From contig RCNN01000033.1 in assembly GCA_003667245.1 (NCBI GenBank), positions 1 through 64,000 of the forward strand: a stretch of DNA of 64,000 nt, given 5' to 3'. This document shows positions 44,935-55,587 of this stretch, one piece after another. Source of the stretch: Heterostelium multicystogenum (taxonomy: Eukaryota > Evosea > Eumycetozoa > Acytosteliales > Acytosteliaceae). The notes beneath the pieces were generated by a model. The model did not search any database. It was not told the DNA's origin and saw only the letters and a list, made by a program, of their open reading frames with translations. The position numbers were made by a program, and so were the translations under genes. The stretch's first letter is position 1; the number at the start of each line of letters is the position of its first letter.

Positions 44935-46325
44935 TTAATAATCAGACATGTTGGTGTCTAATTGATGTCTTATTGGTTGGTTTGAGGTGGTGGTGGTGGT
45001 TGGGAAGAGCTCTCTTCTGATTTCGTGGGTGATGATGTGATGTGTTTGTTGACGCAGCAGGATACGGATAGCTTCTTTTTGGTCGTGTGTAATGTCGTTC
45101 TTGTAACGCTGCACAAATGTCAGGAGTGCTGCGTGCCACAAAAACTGGGAGTTGTCTACGCTCGTCTGTGAAATTTACGAAATGGCGCACCAAGTCGCTG
45201 ATGACACGGTGCGGCAGTGAGTATTTCTTGTCGATGAGTGTACGAATGAAGATAGAGGTGGCTCCGTTGTAGTGGTCGAGACCAGCGAGCTTGATAAGTG
45301 CGGCGGCAGAGTGATTCACTGGGATGGAAACTTTGGCAACGACTGATGCGACGATTTTAGCTTCGAGAAGTGTGCAGTCACCTCCTTCAGCGAGAGGCAA
45401 GAAAATGGCCTTGTAAAAGGCGTTTGGACGGTACAGCGACTTTTTTAAGGCCATGTAGTAGTGGAAGTTGAGTTTCTTGTGGTCGGCAATGTCGTCTCTG
45501 ATCTTTGGAAGCACGACAATCGAGAGGAATCTCTGTGTGATCTTGGCGTTGGTACCCATGCAAAATAGTTTAGTGGCTACAAAGGTGGCGTTTGGACTCC
45601 ACTTGTCTGGACGTGTGAGGTAGAGGAGGTCTTCCCAGTTGGTAAAGTTGGGGAGGACACGGAATGCACGTGGAATTTTTCCAGACTTGTAGAGGTGGAG
45701 CAGTGTTCCGACCTTTGTATATACATCGACGACCTTTGGATTGATCTTGTTGGTTGGGTCTTCAGTGCGCTCTGCTTGCTCACGAAGCTTGCTCTCAATC
45801 AAGTCACCAAGAGTGTAACGCATGCCAGCCTTGCTTCCAACACCACCCTGTCCGTCCATGAACATCGAGAGGATACGTTCGTCGTCCTCGTCGATTTCCT
45901 CTACTATATCCTCGTCGAAATCAGCGTATTCCTGTGCATCGTCACCGAATCCATCGAAATCATCATCGTCACCGTCGTCCTTCAAACCCAAGTTATCATC
46001 GTCGTCGTCTTCGAAATCCAAAAGCTTGACCGACTGTCTTTCCTGTTCACCAGTGGTCAGACCGCTGTTTGCGTATTGCTCACGGTCCTCCTCCTCTATT
46101 TCCTGAGCCTGGTCTCTGATCTGTGAAAGAATCTTCTTGGAGAGCTTCTGTGGGATGACCTTCTCGACCTCATCCTCGTAGTTCTCATCGTTTGAACGAA
46201 TCTTTTTTAACCAAACCCTTTCCGCTACGCTTCTTGGGCACACGATGAGCATTCTCTGAATCGGCAATCTGCTTTCCCAATGGGTCGTGTCGCATTGGCT
46301 TCTTTACCTTCTCTATTTTACCCAT
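44935..46325 (-). CDS. bysl: Bystin (Enp1), 40S ribosome biogenesis factor
   Basis: Bystin/Enp1 is needed for processing and export of pre-40S ribosomes. The start at 46325 gives MGKIEKVKKPMRHDPLGKQI, a typical bystin N-terminus. A basic stretch (VPKKRSGKGLVKK) precedes an acidic stretch (about 46060-45880, for example FEDDDDDNLGLKDDGDDDDF). The conserved domain follows: YRSGKIPRAFR-like sequence (YKSGKIPRAFRVLPN), NWEDLLYLTRPDKWSPNATF, LNFHYYMALKKSLYRPNAFY and YSLPHRVISDLVRHF. The C-terminus LLTFVQRYKNDITHDQKEAI, then IITHEIRRELF, is in another frame after a break near 45135; a second break is at the A6 run near 46200. It ends at 44935 with a short Thr/Asn tail. No introns. Length is about 460 residues, normal for the family. 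Confidence 0.95.
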
Positions 46326-46687
46326 TCTCCAATTCTATCTAATCTAATATATAAATATACTCTAATTTTATTACAAATTAATCAAACTAATAGTTAGTAT
46401 CAAAAACGATTCTGTCGTTTTTTTTGAAAAATATGGAAAAACTAATTAATATTAATTTTATTTTATTTTTGAAGGGTAGTTGTTATTTTTTGGGTGTGTG
46501 TCCAATGAACAATCGAGTGTGGAAAATCAGATTGGCACTGGTATATATCGTCATTATTTATCATATATCTAGATTGCATAGCACCTTGCAGCTGCTGAAG
46601 ATAGCAACTTCATATCTATCTACCTATCTATCTATCACTCACTGCTCATTCACTCAACTTCGGTTGTAGGTCTAGTAAATACTTAAG
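46326..46687. other. Divergent promoter region
   Basis: Shared 5' region of bystin (minus) and the XRN-like gene (plus). AT-rich, with (CTAT)n at about 46612-46632. A short open frame at 46424-46669 looks like chance. Confidence 0.5.
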
Positions 46688-49116
46688 ATGGGTATAGCAG
46701 GTCTATCAGGATATCTTGAAACTGAATTTGGATTTGTATCGACAGAAATTGATCAAAGTTATTTCGTTGTAAATAATAATGGTAGTAATAGTAATAATGG
46801 TAGTAAAAGTAATGATGGTAAAGATGCCAAGACATATGCAAGACCTCTAGTAGTTCATAAAACAGATCATGTATTCATGGATATGAATGGCATTTTGCAT
46901 AAGACTGTCAGAAAAAATGGCTCTGATGACACCATCAGTGATGTAAAGGACAATACCATCCATATGATTAAAAACTTCATCAGGAATTGTGCAGTCTTCC
47001 AAACTACCAAGTCAATTCAGTTCCTGTTTGATGGTCCTGCTTCAAGATCGAAAATCCTATTGCAACGAAAGCGTAGATTAAAAGTATGTCCATATTGTTA
47101 GATAGATCTATAGATGCAGTGTTTAGTATTGGGATGTCACTTCTGACACTCTTTGACATTCGTATTGTTCATCACATAGGGCGCAAGCAGTACTAGTCCA
47201 GTGAATTCAAGCATGATTACACCAGGTACTGCTTTAATGGGTGAAATCAAACAGTTGATGATCGACTACTCAAAGAAACTATTAAAAGAGACCAGGAGTC
47301 CACATCTAAAGGAAGTGTATGTGTCTGGAAGCGATCGTTGGGGTGAAGGAGAATTCAAGATTTTCGAACATATCAACTCAATGGGTTGGAAAGAAGATGT
47401 CAATGTTTCAATATTTACATGTGATTCTGATACTATATTATATGGTAGCTATTCTATATGTTTACTACAACCAATATAAAGATATTAATATGGCCATTTC
47501 AAAGCTTTACTTTCAGATGCAAACATCAAAGTTTATGATCTTTATAGCATTAGGAAATATAAAGATATTTCACTATTGAAATCGAAAATAGTTGCACGTG
47601 CTCCACATAAAGATAAAAGTATGTAATTAGTTAGTTAGATAGATATGTCATATATATACATTGGAAAGGAAATATTAATATTAATATGGAAACTCAATTA
47701 TTATTTCAGAACAAGTAATTTATGATTTTGTATTTCTAAATTTATTTAGAGGAAACGATTTGATTCCATCTTTAGATGGATACAATTTTGAATCAGTTTG
47801 GAACGCTTATACAGCAACTGGCGCTAATGATTACATCTATAATATGGAGACTTCGGAAATCAATTGGAAGATGCTTTTGCATTTACTCTCAATGAATCGC
47901 ATCGTCAATGCCTATCCAACAAAGATTTCTCTGCTTGGTGGGTTTAGATCGTTGCTGATTGGTCTTGGCCAATTACTTGAATAGAGAAAAGCTAGATTTC
48001 CAATATCAAGCAATCGCAGCCCCTGAAAAAAAAAATATGGTCAATGTCGAAGTTATCGTGGATGGACATAAATTTAACGACTGCGTTATTAGCGACACCA
48101 TGACAAAGTCAAGGTTTTATAAGAAGATTTTTGGATATTGAACATCCATTCTGGGCTAACTACAAGCCATATTTGACACAGGAGCAGATTGACTCGATTT
48201 CTAGACGTATTGCAACGATTTTAGCCAACTTTGAAACATCCAAACCAAGAGACCCCCTCTGTTGAGCAATATATGGAAGGTATTATCTGGCAGATGAAGC
48301 TGATGCGTGGAGTCTGCACCAACTTTGATTACCACTACCCATATTTTTTTCGGACCAAAAGTAGATGATGTCAAACAAGTACAAACTCAAATCAGACAAC
48401 GTAGCCGAACCACTTCGACCACTCCAATTCTGCTTGGCACTCACCATTTGGAATCAAAGAACAACATCAACCCAATTTTCCACCCAATCCTGCACGAGCT
48501 ACCCCATTTCAGTCAATATCAACATGTATCATCGGATGCTTGGAAGAGTCCAGATGCTTTAATTGAATTGGGCCAAAACCTTTGACAAATATGTTGACAA
48601 ATCCAAATTGACAGAGTTTGAAAATAGTCAATTAACATTCCAGCCAACCGTACAGTTTTCAAGGTCGAACAAACAATCTATTCCAGAGCGAAGAGATCTT
48701 CAACACCAAGAAACAAATTTACCAAGCCAATACATATTGACACCATACCATTTAAATCAAACTACAATAACAATAGTAACTACAATAGCAACTACAATAA
48801 CAACAACTACAATCAACAACATAAAGCTCAATTCAGTAAATTCAATAAGGAAACCAACAGTTTTAGACCAAGAACCATTGAAAACTTTAGCAACAACAAC
48901 GCAAATCTATCGTCTCCCAAAACCTCACAATCACAATCCAGAACCTATTTAACAATGTCCAGTCACAAAACCTATTGCAACTCATTCTCTGGTCCTCAGC
49001 GCCAAATAGTTAGCCTATCATCAGCTACAACAACAATAGCCAGTTCCATCATCCCCAACCATCATAATTACTATAGAAAAACTGTCAGAAGTCTGATTTC
49101 AAAGCTCATTAAATGA
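46688..49116 (+). CDS. Compact XRN-family 5'-3' exoribonuclease-like protein
   Basis: XRN enzymes degrade 5'-monophosphate RNA. The start at 46688 gives MGIAGLSGYLETEFGF. All signature elements of the XRN N-terminal domain can be read: VFMDMNGILHK (metal Asp), FLFDGPASRSKILLQRKRRL (Lys/Arg pocket), SSMITPGTALM, VSGSDRWGEGEFKIFEHI (acidic pair), FTCDSDTILYG (Asp-x-Asp) and FLNLFRGNDLIPSLDGY (GND). Later conserved parts are SVEQYMEGIIWQMKLMRGVC and FDYHYPYFF (about 48265-48350). It ends in an Asn/Ser-rich tail (SNYNNNSNYNSNYNNNNYNQ) with stop at 49114-49116. Introns at about 47083-47180, 47443-47495 and 47619-47709. Frame breaks near 47975, 48130, 48258, 48355 and 48655. At roughly 730 residues it lacks the large XRN1 C-terminal region, so it is a short paralogue. 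Catalytic residues appear intact. Confidence 0.85.
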
Positions 49117-49793
49117 TAACTTGATGATATACTTTAAATACCACAATCAGCAATGACAACCACAATGATGGCAAGGAGAAGGGTATGTGCATTGGCAATA
49201 GCAATTGAAATTCACTTTGTCATCCTATATTGTTCAAATCATACTTATGCATAGAAAGCTTGTGCACCACAAGAGTGCAGTTGTTCTCTCCCAACGACCA
49301 AATTCGTTTTCAGTGCAAATTTCGTTTTTTTTGTGAATTCATAAAAACAAACAAAAAATAAAAATTAATTTTTATAATAATTAAAATAAAACGATCAAAT
49401 AATAAAAACCAAACACACACAAATAATTTGTTTTACAAAAGTTGAATACACACATCATCATTTCATTTCATTTCATACACCATTAACCTTTATTTTTTTG
49501 TTTTTGGATCATAGATTAGATTATATTTCAAAGTGTATTGAATAACAAACAAAGTGTTAGCGTGGTGGTGCATACATTGTTTTTAATCTAAACAACTAAC
49601 ATCAACAACTTTTGCTACTTAACTAGTTAACCAAATCAAACCAAACCAAACCAAACTCAATCATCCAATTTAGACACTTAAATATATATAATTCTTATAA
49701 TTTATATAATAGATAAATAGAGAGAGAGATATTGAGAATTATTAGATGACCATCTATCTATCAATTATCAGATAGAATAAAGTTAAATCAATC
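49117..49793. other. Intergenic, promoter side of mtIF2
   Basis: AT-rich, with a (CAAAC)n-like pentanucleotide run at about 49631-49660 in what would be the 5' UTR or promoter of the mtIF2 gene. A T-rich stretch lies at 49490-49506. No coding region. Confidence 0.5.
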
Positions 49794-52666
49794 ATGTTAT
49801 CAAATCGTATCAATAGTCCATTGAAGTCAATGGGCTACAATTATAACTATATAATGTCAACTACTTCTGCTTTGTCTTCGATGCCTTTAAACACTATGAT
49901 TGGAGCCAAGCCTTATTCATCGTCGACATCATCATCATCTTCTTCATCTTTGTTTTCAAGTAATGCTCATGGCAGTAGCAGAATGACCGCTTCAAGCAGC
50001 ACTGTTGGTGGTGCTGCTACCTCAAATTCCACAGATGGATCGACTGGATCTTCTTTCCAGATTCCAAGCTCACCTATCCCACCTAATGGAAAAGTAAACT
50101 ATTTCGTACAACCAAATCAACAGCAACAACAAACAACAACAGCAGCAAAAGCCAATGTTTCCACCATTGCCGCCCAACAACAGAACATTCCCAATGATTC
50201 CTCATCTTCCACCAAAACCCAATATTTTCAACAAACAAGACGACCAAACCAAATTCCATCCAGTATACCAAAGACAAAATCCAAACAATAATAATAATAA
50301 CAACAACATCAACATGATACGACCAAACATCCAACAGCTTCAACAACACCAACAACAACAAAAGCAAAAGCATCAACAAAAACAACAACAACAATTCCAA
50401 CACCCATCTCTACCAAAGATGATAATACCCAATCAAAACTCCTTCAAGAATTTCGTCAAACCCTCGAATAATAATAATAATTACAACAATATCAATAATA
50501 ATAACAATAATAATAATTATAATAATAATAATAATAATATTAATAGTTTTAATAGATCTAATCAACAACGTAATCAACAGCAACAAAATAATAGAATGGA
50601 AGATGATGATTATGAAGAGTTTAAAGCAGCTGAGAAAAGAAAGAAAGCTCTCAAATCAAAAGAACATCAATTGAGCAACGAAAAGGAGATTATCTTACCA
50701 CTCGTACCAACTCCAAAGTCATTGTCTTCACTCACAGGAAGATCAACTGTCGAGATCCTAAAGTGGATGATTCGAATGGGTGAGGCCCCCACTCGTTCTG
50801 ATGAGGTGCTCAATGAGGATCTTTTGGGACTCTTGTCCGAGGATATCGGAGTCAAATTTGCTCGTATCAAGGAGCGTGGAGAATTTAATACTGGAAAGCG
50901 TGCACAGGACGATACTTGGAAGAGAAAGACACCGGTTGTCACTGTCGTCGGTCACATTGATCATGGAAAAACAAGTTTGCTCGACTACTTGCGAAATACC
51001 TCGGTAGTCGAGAAAGAAGCTGGTCGTATCACCCAACACATTGGTGCATTTGAAGTGGAGATTGCCAATGGACAAAAGATCACTTTTATGGATACACCGG
51101 GTCATGCTGCTTTCTCCACCATGCGTGTGCGTGGTGTCAGCACCACCGACATTGCCATTTTGATTGTGGCTGCAGATGACGGTGTGCAAGAGCAAACTAT
51201 CGAGGCCATCAAGGCTATCCACGACGCCAAGGTTCCATACATCGTGGCTATCAACAAGATCGACAAGCCAGGTGCTGATGTCGACATGGTGAAGAGACAA
51301 CTACTCGAACATGGAGTTGCATTGGAAGGACACGGAGGTATGGTACCATTCGCTGAAATCTCAGCAAAAACAGGTGATGGAATTCAACACTTGGAGGAAA
51401 CTATCCTTTTGTCAGCAGAGATCTACGATCTCCAAGCATCATTCTCTGGCAATCCAGAGGGTGTTGTCATTGAGTCCACATTTATCAAGAATCGTGGTGT
51501 CAATGCAACTATCTTAGTTAAGCATGGTATCTTGAAGGTTGGTCAATTCTTTGTTTGTGGTGATACCTATGGAAAGATCAGAGAAATGAAAAATCACAAG
51601 GGTGTAAATATTAAAGAAGCACCTCCCTCCACTCCAGTCGAGATTTTCGGATTCAAGTTGGATCCACCCAAGCCTGGAGATGAAATTCACGTTGTAGAAA
51701 GTGAGCAGCGTGCTAAAGAAATTATCGAAGCTAGAAACGAAAAGAAGAGTCTGAGCGAAACATTGGATCTTACAGAGAATGCAGAGCCAACCGAAAAGCT
51801 TCCTGGAAAGAAAGGAACTTTCAAGAAATACCAGGATGAGGATCAGAATAAAGACGATTTCGATCCTGAGAAACTGGCACAGGACATCAAGGCAAACCTT
51901 ACTGCCAAACCTATCAAGGAGAAGAAAGCAGAGCAACAAGTTGGCCAATCTCTTCTTGAAGGGTGATGTTGGTGGATCGGTAGAGGCATTACAAATTGCA
52001 CTAAAAACATTGCCACAGGATGATGAAATCACTTACAAACATCGTCAAAACAGGATATGGTGAGGTGACCGATGTAGATTTGAAGGAAGTCGCATTGTTG
52101 AAGGCACCACTTATTTACTTTGGACCAAAGTTGGATTCTCGTATTTGCGAAGCTGCCAAGAAGCAGAGTGTTCCATTGATTGAAGGTGATGTCATTTATC
52201 ACGTTGTCGACAATCTTAAGGCATACTTGGAGACCACTTTGGATCCAGTCGACGTCTACACTGTCACTGGTGAAGCCAAAGTACAGCAGCTCTTCAATAT
52301 TGACAAAACCAAACCAAATTGAAATCACTGCCGCCGGTTGCAAAGTAACCCACGGTATTTTAAAGAGAGGATCTAAAGTTAGAGTTAAACGTGGCGAAGA
52401 AATTATCCACGACGGTAAAATTGAAATTATTAAGCACTTTAAGGAACTGTAAGTTAAAACAATCAAACTAAACACAAACTAAAAGGATCACTTATTAACA
52501 ATCAATACTTCAATCGATATTCAGTGTAAAAGAAGTAAACAAAGGACAAGAGTGCGGTATTTGTATAAAGAATTTCGACGATGTCAACCAAGGCGATATC
52601 ATTTTGGCTTATACCAAGAGTGAAGAAACCAGAAAGCTTGGTGAAAAAGTAAAGATTTATCGTTAA
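49794..52666 (+). CDS. mtif2: Mitochondrial translation initiation factor IF-2
   Basis: A bacterial-type IF-2 GTPase that delivers the initiator tRNA to the mitochondrial ribosome. The start at 49794 (MLSNRINSPLKSMGYNYNYI) is Ser-rich with few acids, compatible with organelle import. A Gln/Asn-rich stretch (50100-50590) precedes an IF2_N-like segment (GRSTVEILKWMIRMGEAPTR). The GTPase domain has G1 VVGHIDHGKTSLLDYLR, G2 AGRITQHIGAFEV, G3 MDTPGHAAF, G4 AINKIDKP and G5 EISAKTGDG. Domains II-IV follow (GVVIESTFIKNRGVNATILV, KGDVGGSVEAL, GYGEVTDVDL, ITAAGCKVTHGILKRGSKVR). The last exon, after an intron at 52449-52525, reads NKGQECGICI and KLGEKVKIYR. Frame breaks at about 50132 (inside the Gln run), 51935, 52030 and 52315. 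Gene identity is firm. Confidence 0.93.
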
Positions 52667-52839
52667 ATACATATAGTAGTCTATTAAATTGGATTTATTA
52701 AGTTAAATAAATTGGTTTTACAACTACAAGTATTTAATCCAAACTGAATTGGCTTCTATTCATATAGTCTCCAGTCTGATTTCAAGATGTAATTTATTGC
52801 AACAGTTTATTTTTGTGTGGAGATCCAGCTAACCATTGT

Positions 52840-53765
52840 TTAAAGGTGATATGTGGGTCTTCCACAAACCAATAAAACAACCTCTGGGAAAATATTTAGT
52901 TTGTGTTTGAAAGTACCTTTATCTTGGGTTTCTCGTAAACCTAGGAAAAGGTTGGCTACTGAATTCATGTATTCTATGTAGCCCTGATCATTATCTGGGT
53001 TGGCAAGTGGTGAAAGTGCTAGGGCCAAGAAATCATCTGCAGTCTTGCCTATTGATGGAATTTCTTTATAGCATACTTCACTTGCATCCGTGGCCATATC
53101 GTTGAGAGATATGGCTTCCGCTGAAAGTGAGTAAGCCTTGGTGTGGTGGTCACCAACGTTTAGTAGTACTCTTGCTGCAACGGCAGCTATAATCCTCTCT
53201 AGCGATCCAGCCACACTTCAAATCTGCTGGAATGAAATAGCTGATAGATCCTGTTGGAGAATTACACCATTGTATCCATCGAAATTAATTCTCAAAAGTG
53301 TATATTTAATTCTGTCCCCAAGTGATTCCAAAAGTAGTTTCGATTTGTCTGTTCCAAACTTCGTGCTGGGGTATCAAGTCGTCTGGTTGATCTCCATGAT
53401 GAACTCCAGCATGTACAATGTTCTCAACTCCCAATTCCAATGCAATATCTATCCATTGTTTGCGTTGATTGTACAGATCCGAAGTAAAAAGGAGTCAGCA
53501 GGAACAAAGTGGTTACGCCAGTCATTGAGTTCCTCAAATGATTCGACATCTTGCCAAGCAACTAAAACCGGTTTTATAAAGCTTCGGTCTTTATGAGTAA
53601 CAGTACCAATTTCTAGCTGACCAGCAGTGTGATATCCAGCTCTGATCTCAACGTTCCAATTGTCTTTATTCTCATTTTGAATAGCAATCAATTCGTTGAT
53701 GATGAAAGCACCAACCAAACCTACAGCATCGCTTTAAATATAATATTTCTATGAGTTGTATCCAT
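52840..53765 (-). CDS. NmrA-like/atypical SDR NAD(P)-binding protein
   Basis: A Rossmann-type start (DAVGLVGAFIINELIAIQNE, about 53730) with the GxxGxxG position partly changed (A-V-G-L-V-G). It is followed by TGQLEIGTVTHKD-like strands, VLVAWQDVESFEELNDW, YNQRKQWIDIALELGVENIV and AGVHHGDQPDDLIPQHEVWN. These match the NmrA-type pattern of an R-K-x-W-I-D-x-A helix followed by I-V-H. The C-terminal part reads ERIIAAVAARVLLNVGDHHT and KAYSLSAEAISLNDMATDAS, also NmrA-like. Such proteins are redox sensors or reductases; the substrate is unknown. The start at 53765 (MDTTHRNIIFK) is the best upstream ATG. Frame breaks near 53730, 53465, 53320 and 53215. Convergent with mtIF2 (173 bases apart). Confidence 0.7.
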
Positions 53766-53943
53766 TCTTTCTATCTTTTATACAAATCAAAATTAAATCT
53801 GATTGAGGCCTTCTGGACCACAAATATCATAAATGGTGAGTCTAATGTTTTTTACAATTTCGGAAATTGAATGAATTTCGGAATCATAAAAAATCAGATT
53901 CCACACTCACACATTTGGTGGACCAGATTCATCAGTGTTGACT

Positions 53944-55115
53944 TTATAGATTTATTGTTATATTTGATACATTAGTTACTTTTACTTCCATTTTCTCCCA
54001 TATCTTTCTTTTAAGTCTGGTTTGTGTTTGATTAGTCTTTTCAATCCAGTCTTTAATGAGATAGACTATATTATTTTGATTATTATCAGTTGATGTAGTT
54101 GTTTGGGTTGTTGCTGTTGATGTGGTTGTATCGGTTGATTCTTTTGGTGATTCTCTTAGTAGAATTGAAGGTACTGTAAAGCTTTGAATACGCTTCAATG
54201 TTTGCATTGATGATAGATGTTCATAGGGTTTTGAGGGCTTGTCGACTAGGACTTCATATCTAGTTAGTTCTGACATTGTTATACAGTTTGCATTCCATTT
54301 TGATTCTGTTTCTACGGTGATTGGGCTCGTTATTTCTGAACAAGTTTTACAAGCCGCACTATTACAATAGATTACAGGGTAGTTGCAAAGCCATCCACTT
54401 AGTAATGGCGGATAAATCTTCTTAAAAAGAGTGCTCATCTGTTCATCAGCTGCACCAATGAACCAACTTGACATCATTCCATTTGGTATAGCCTCCTTTT
54501 CAAGCCTACTGACAATCACTTGTGATAACAGCTTTAGACAATCTTTATGATATTGATTATCTTTTACAAATCTAGATAATATATATTAATATTATTAAAA
54601 TTCCATTAAATTATGATGTTTGGATGAGTCTTCTGCTGACTCGTAGTTCCAACCTACCACTGGATTATCTAAGCATGGTGAAACATCTACGAAAAGTATA
54701 GGAAGAGAAGTTGGTTTCGATATCTAGTTTAAGTCTATTTTAAATGCTGTTCTTTCAATCAAGAAGTATTGAAAGTCGTTTACTGCCAACAACGATATAT
54801 TCTTGACTACATCTGGCAATGAATTCTATTGTATCATTCCATTAGTTTTATAAGATTGAGCATTATCTAATGACCACTTGTACCCACCCTGAACTCAGCC
54901 AAAAACTTTACAAAATCCTTATACTCGGGCACTTGATAATCTATTAAATAAACAATCTCGTAGACCTGAATTCAATTGAACCAAGTCATGAAAGAAATTG
55001 AATCCAAACTTGAATTGAAACTACGAGGTACTCCGCTCCTAGGGAATACAGTTTTAAATTCTTTATAGTCCTTAGACAGTAACACTGGAATTAATTGTTC
55101 TGTATTGAATTTCAT
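53944..55115 (-). CDS. Uncharacterised protein, possibly UPF0739 (C1orf74-like)
   Basis: The start at 55115 gives MKFNTEQLIPVLLSKDYKEF. Short exons follow with coding character (VYEIVYLIDYQVPEYKDFVK; NSLPDVVKNISLLAVNDFQY; ISKPTSLPILFVDVSPCLDN). The long last exon (about 54570-53944) contains SWFIGAADEQMSTLFKKIYP, LLSGWLCNYPVIYCNS and NANCITMSELTRYEVLVD, then IQSFTVPSILL. The order of an ILFVDVSP strand, a GWLCNYPVIY motif and an NCI-x-MS segment resembles what I know of the UPF0739 family, whose function is unknown. A Thr/Asn-rich linker and basic tail follow. Introns near 54970-54963, 54890-54830 and 54600-54575. No signal peptide. The assignment is tentative. Confidence 0.5.
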
Positions 55116-55587
55116 TGATTTATATATATATATATATATATGTAGTAGAAGCTTTATGTTCAATATATATAAATGTCCTATATAGAATGGCAAGGCAACC
55201 AACTCTCGAGTCAAACAAGGAAGAGATATGCTCCACCGACCAGTGGAACAGTCACGACCACACAACTGCAATAAAAAATAAAAAAAATTTTTCAATTTCT
55301 GTGTGTTGTATATTCTAAATTGGCTTACTGAAGTATTACATTGTTTTGAATTGTTAATCTACAGAATAGTAGAAAAACTATAAATATATAGCTTAAGATC
55401 ATCATCTATTATAGATCATTAGTTAGTTAGTTAGTTACTATTCATCAGACAAGAACAACAACAACAACATTGTAGATTGTATTGTACTATAGATATTTAG
55501 ATATAGATTGATTGGTAAAAATATTTAGTTTGATAGTGGTTGAAAGTGATTGTATTGTCGATAGATAGATTGATAGATTAGATAAAT
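55116..55587. other. Divergent intergenic region
   Basis: Shared promoter region of the UPF0739-like gene (minus) and VPS51 (plus). It includes the (TA)10 tract at 55121-55140 and a (TTAG)4-like run at 55420-55436. No additional gene seen. Confidence 0.5.
55121..55140. repeat. (TA)10 dinucleotide microsatellite
   Basis: Ten uninterrupted TA units, beginning 5 bases upstream of the start codon of the minus-strand gene at 55115. The length may vary between strains. Confidence 0.85.

Noticed and set aside
45695..46126. + strand hydrophobic and Ser-rich frames
   Set aside because: Shadows of the Asp/Glu-rich region of bystin on the other strand.
46424..46669. + strand 81-codon frame upstream of the XRN-like gene
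   Set aside because: No coding composition, no homology seen, and it ends in a CTAT microsatellite in a divergent promoter region.
51900..52060. Programmed ribosomal frameshifting as the explanation of frame changes
   Set aside because: Breaks are in both directions, at unrelated contexts and in many genes; there is no shared slippery site with a stop codon as in known +1 systems. Draft indel error is simpler.
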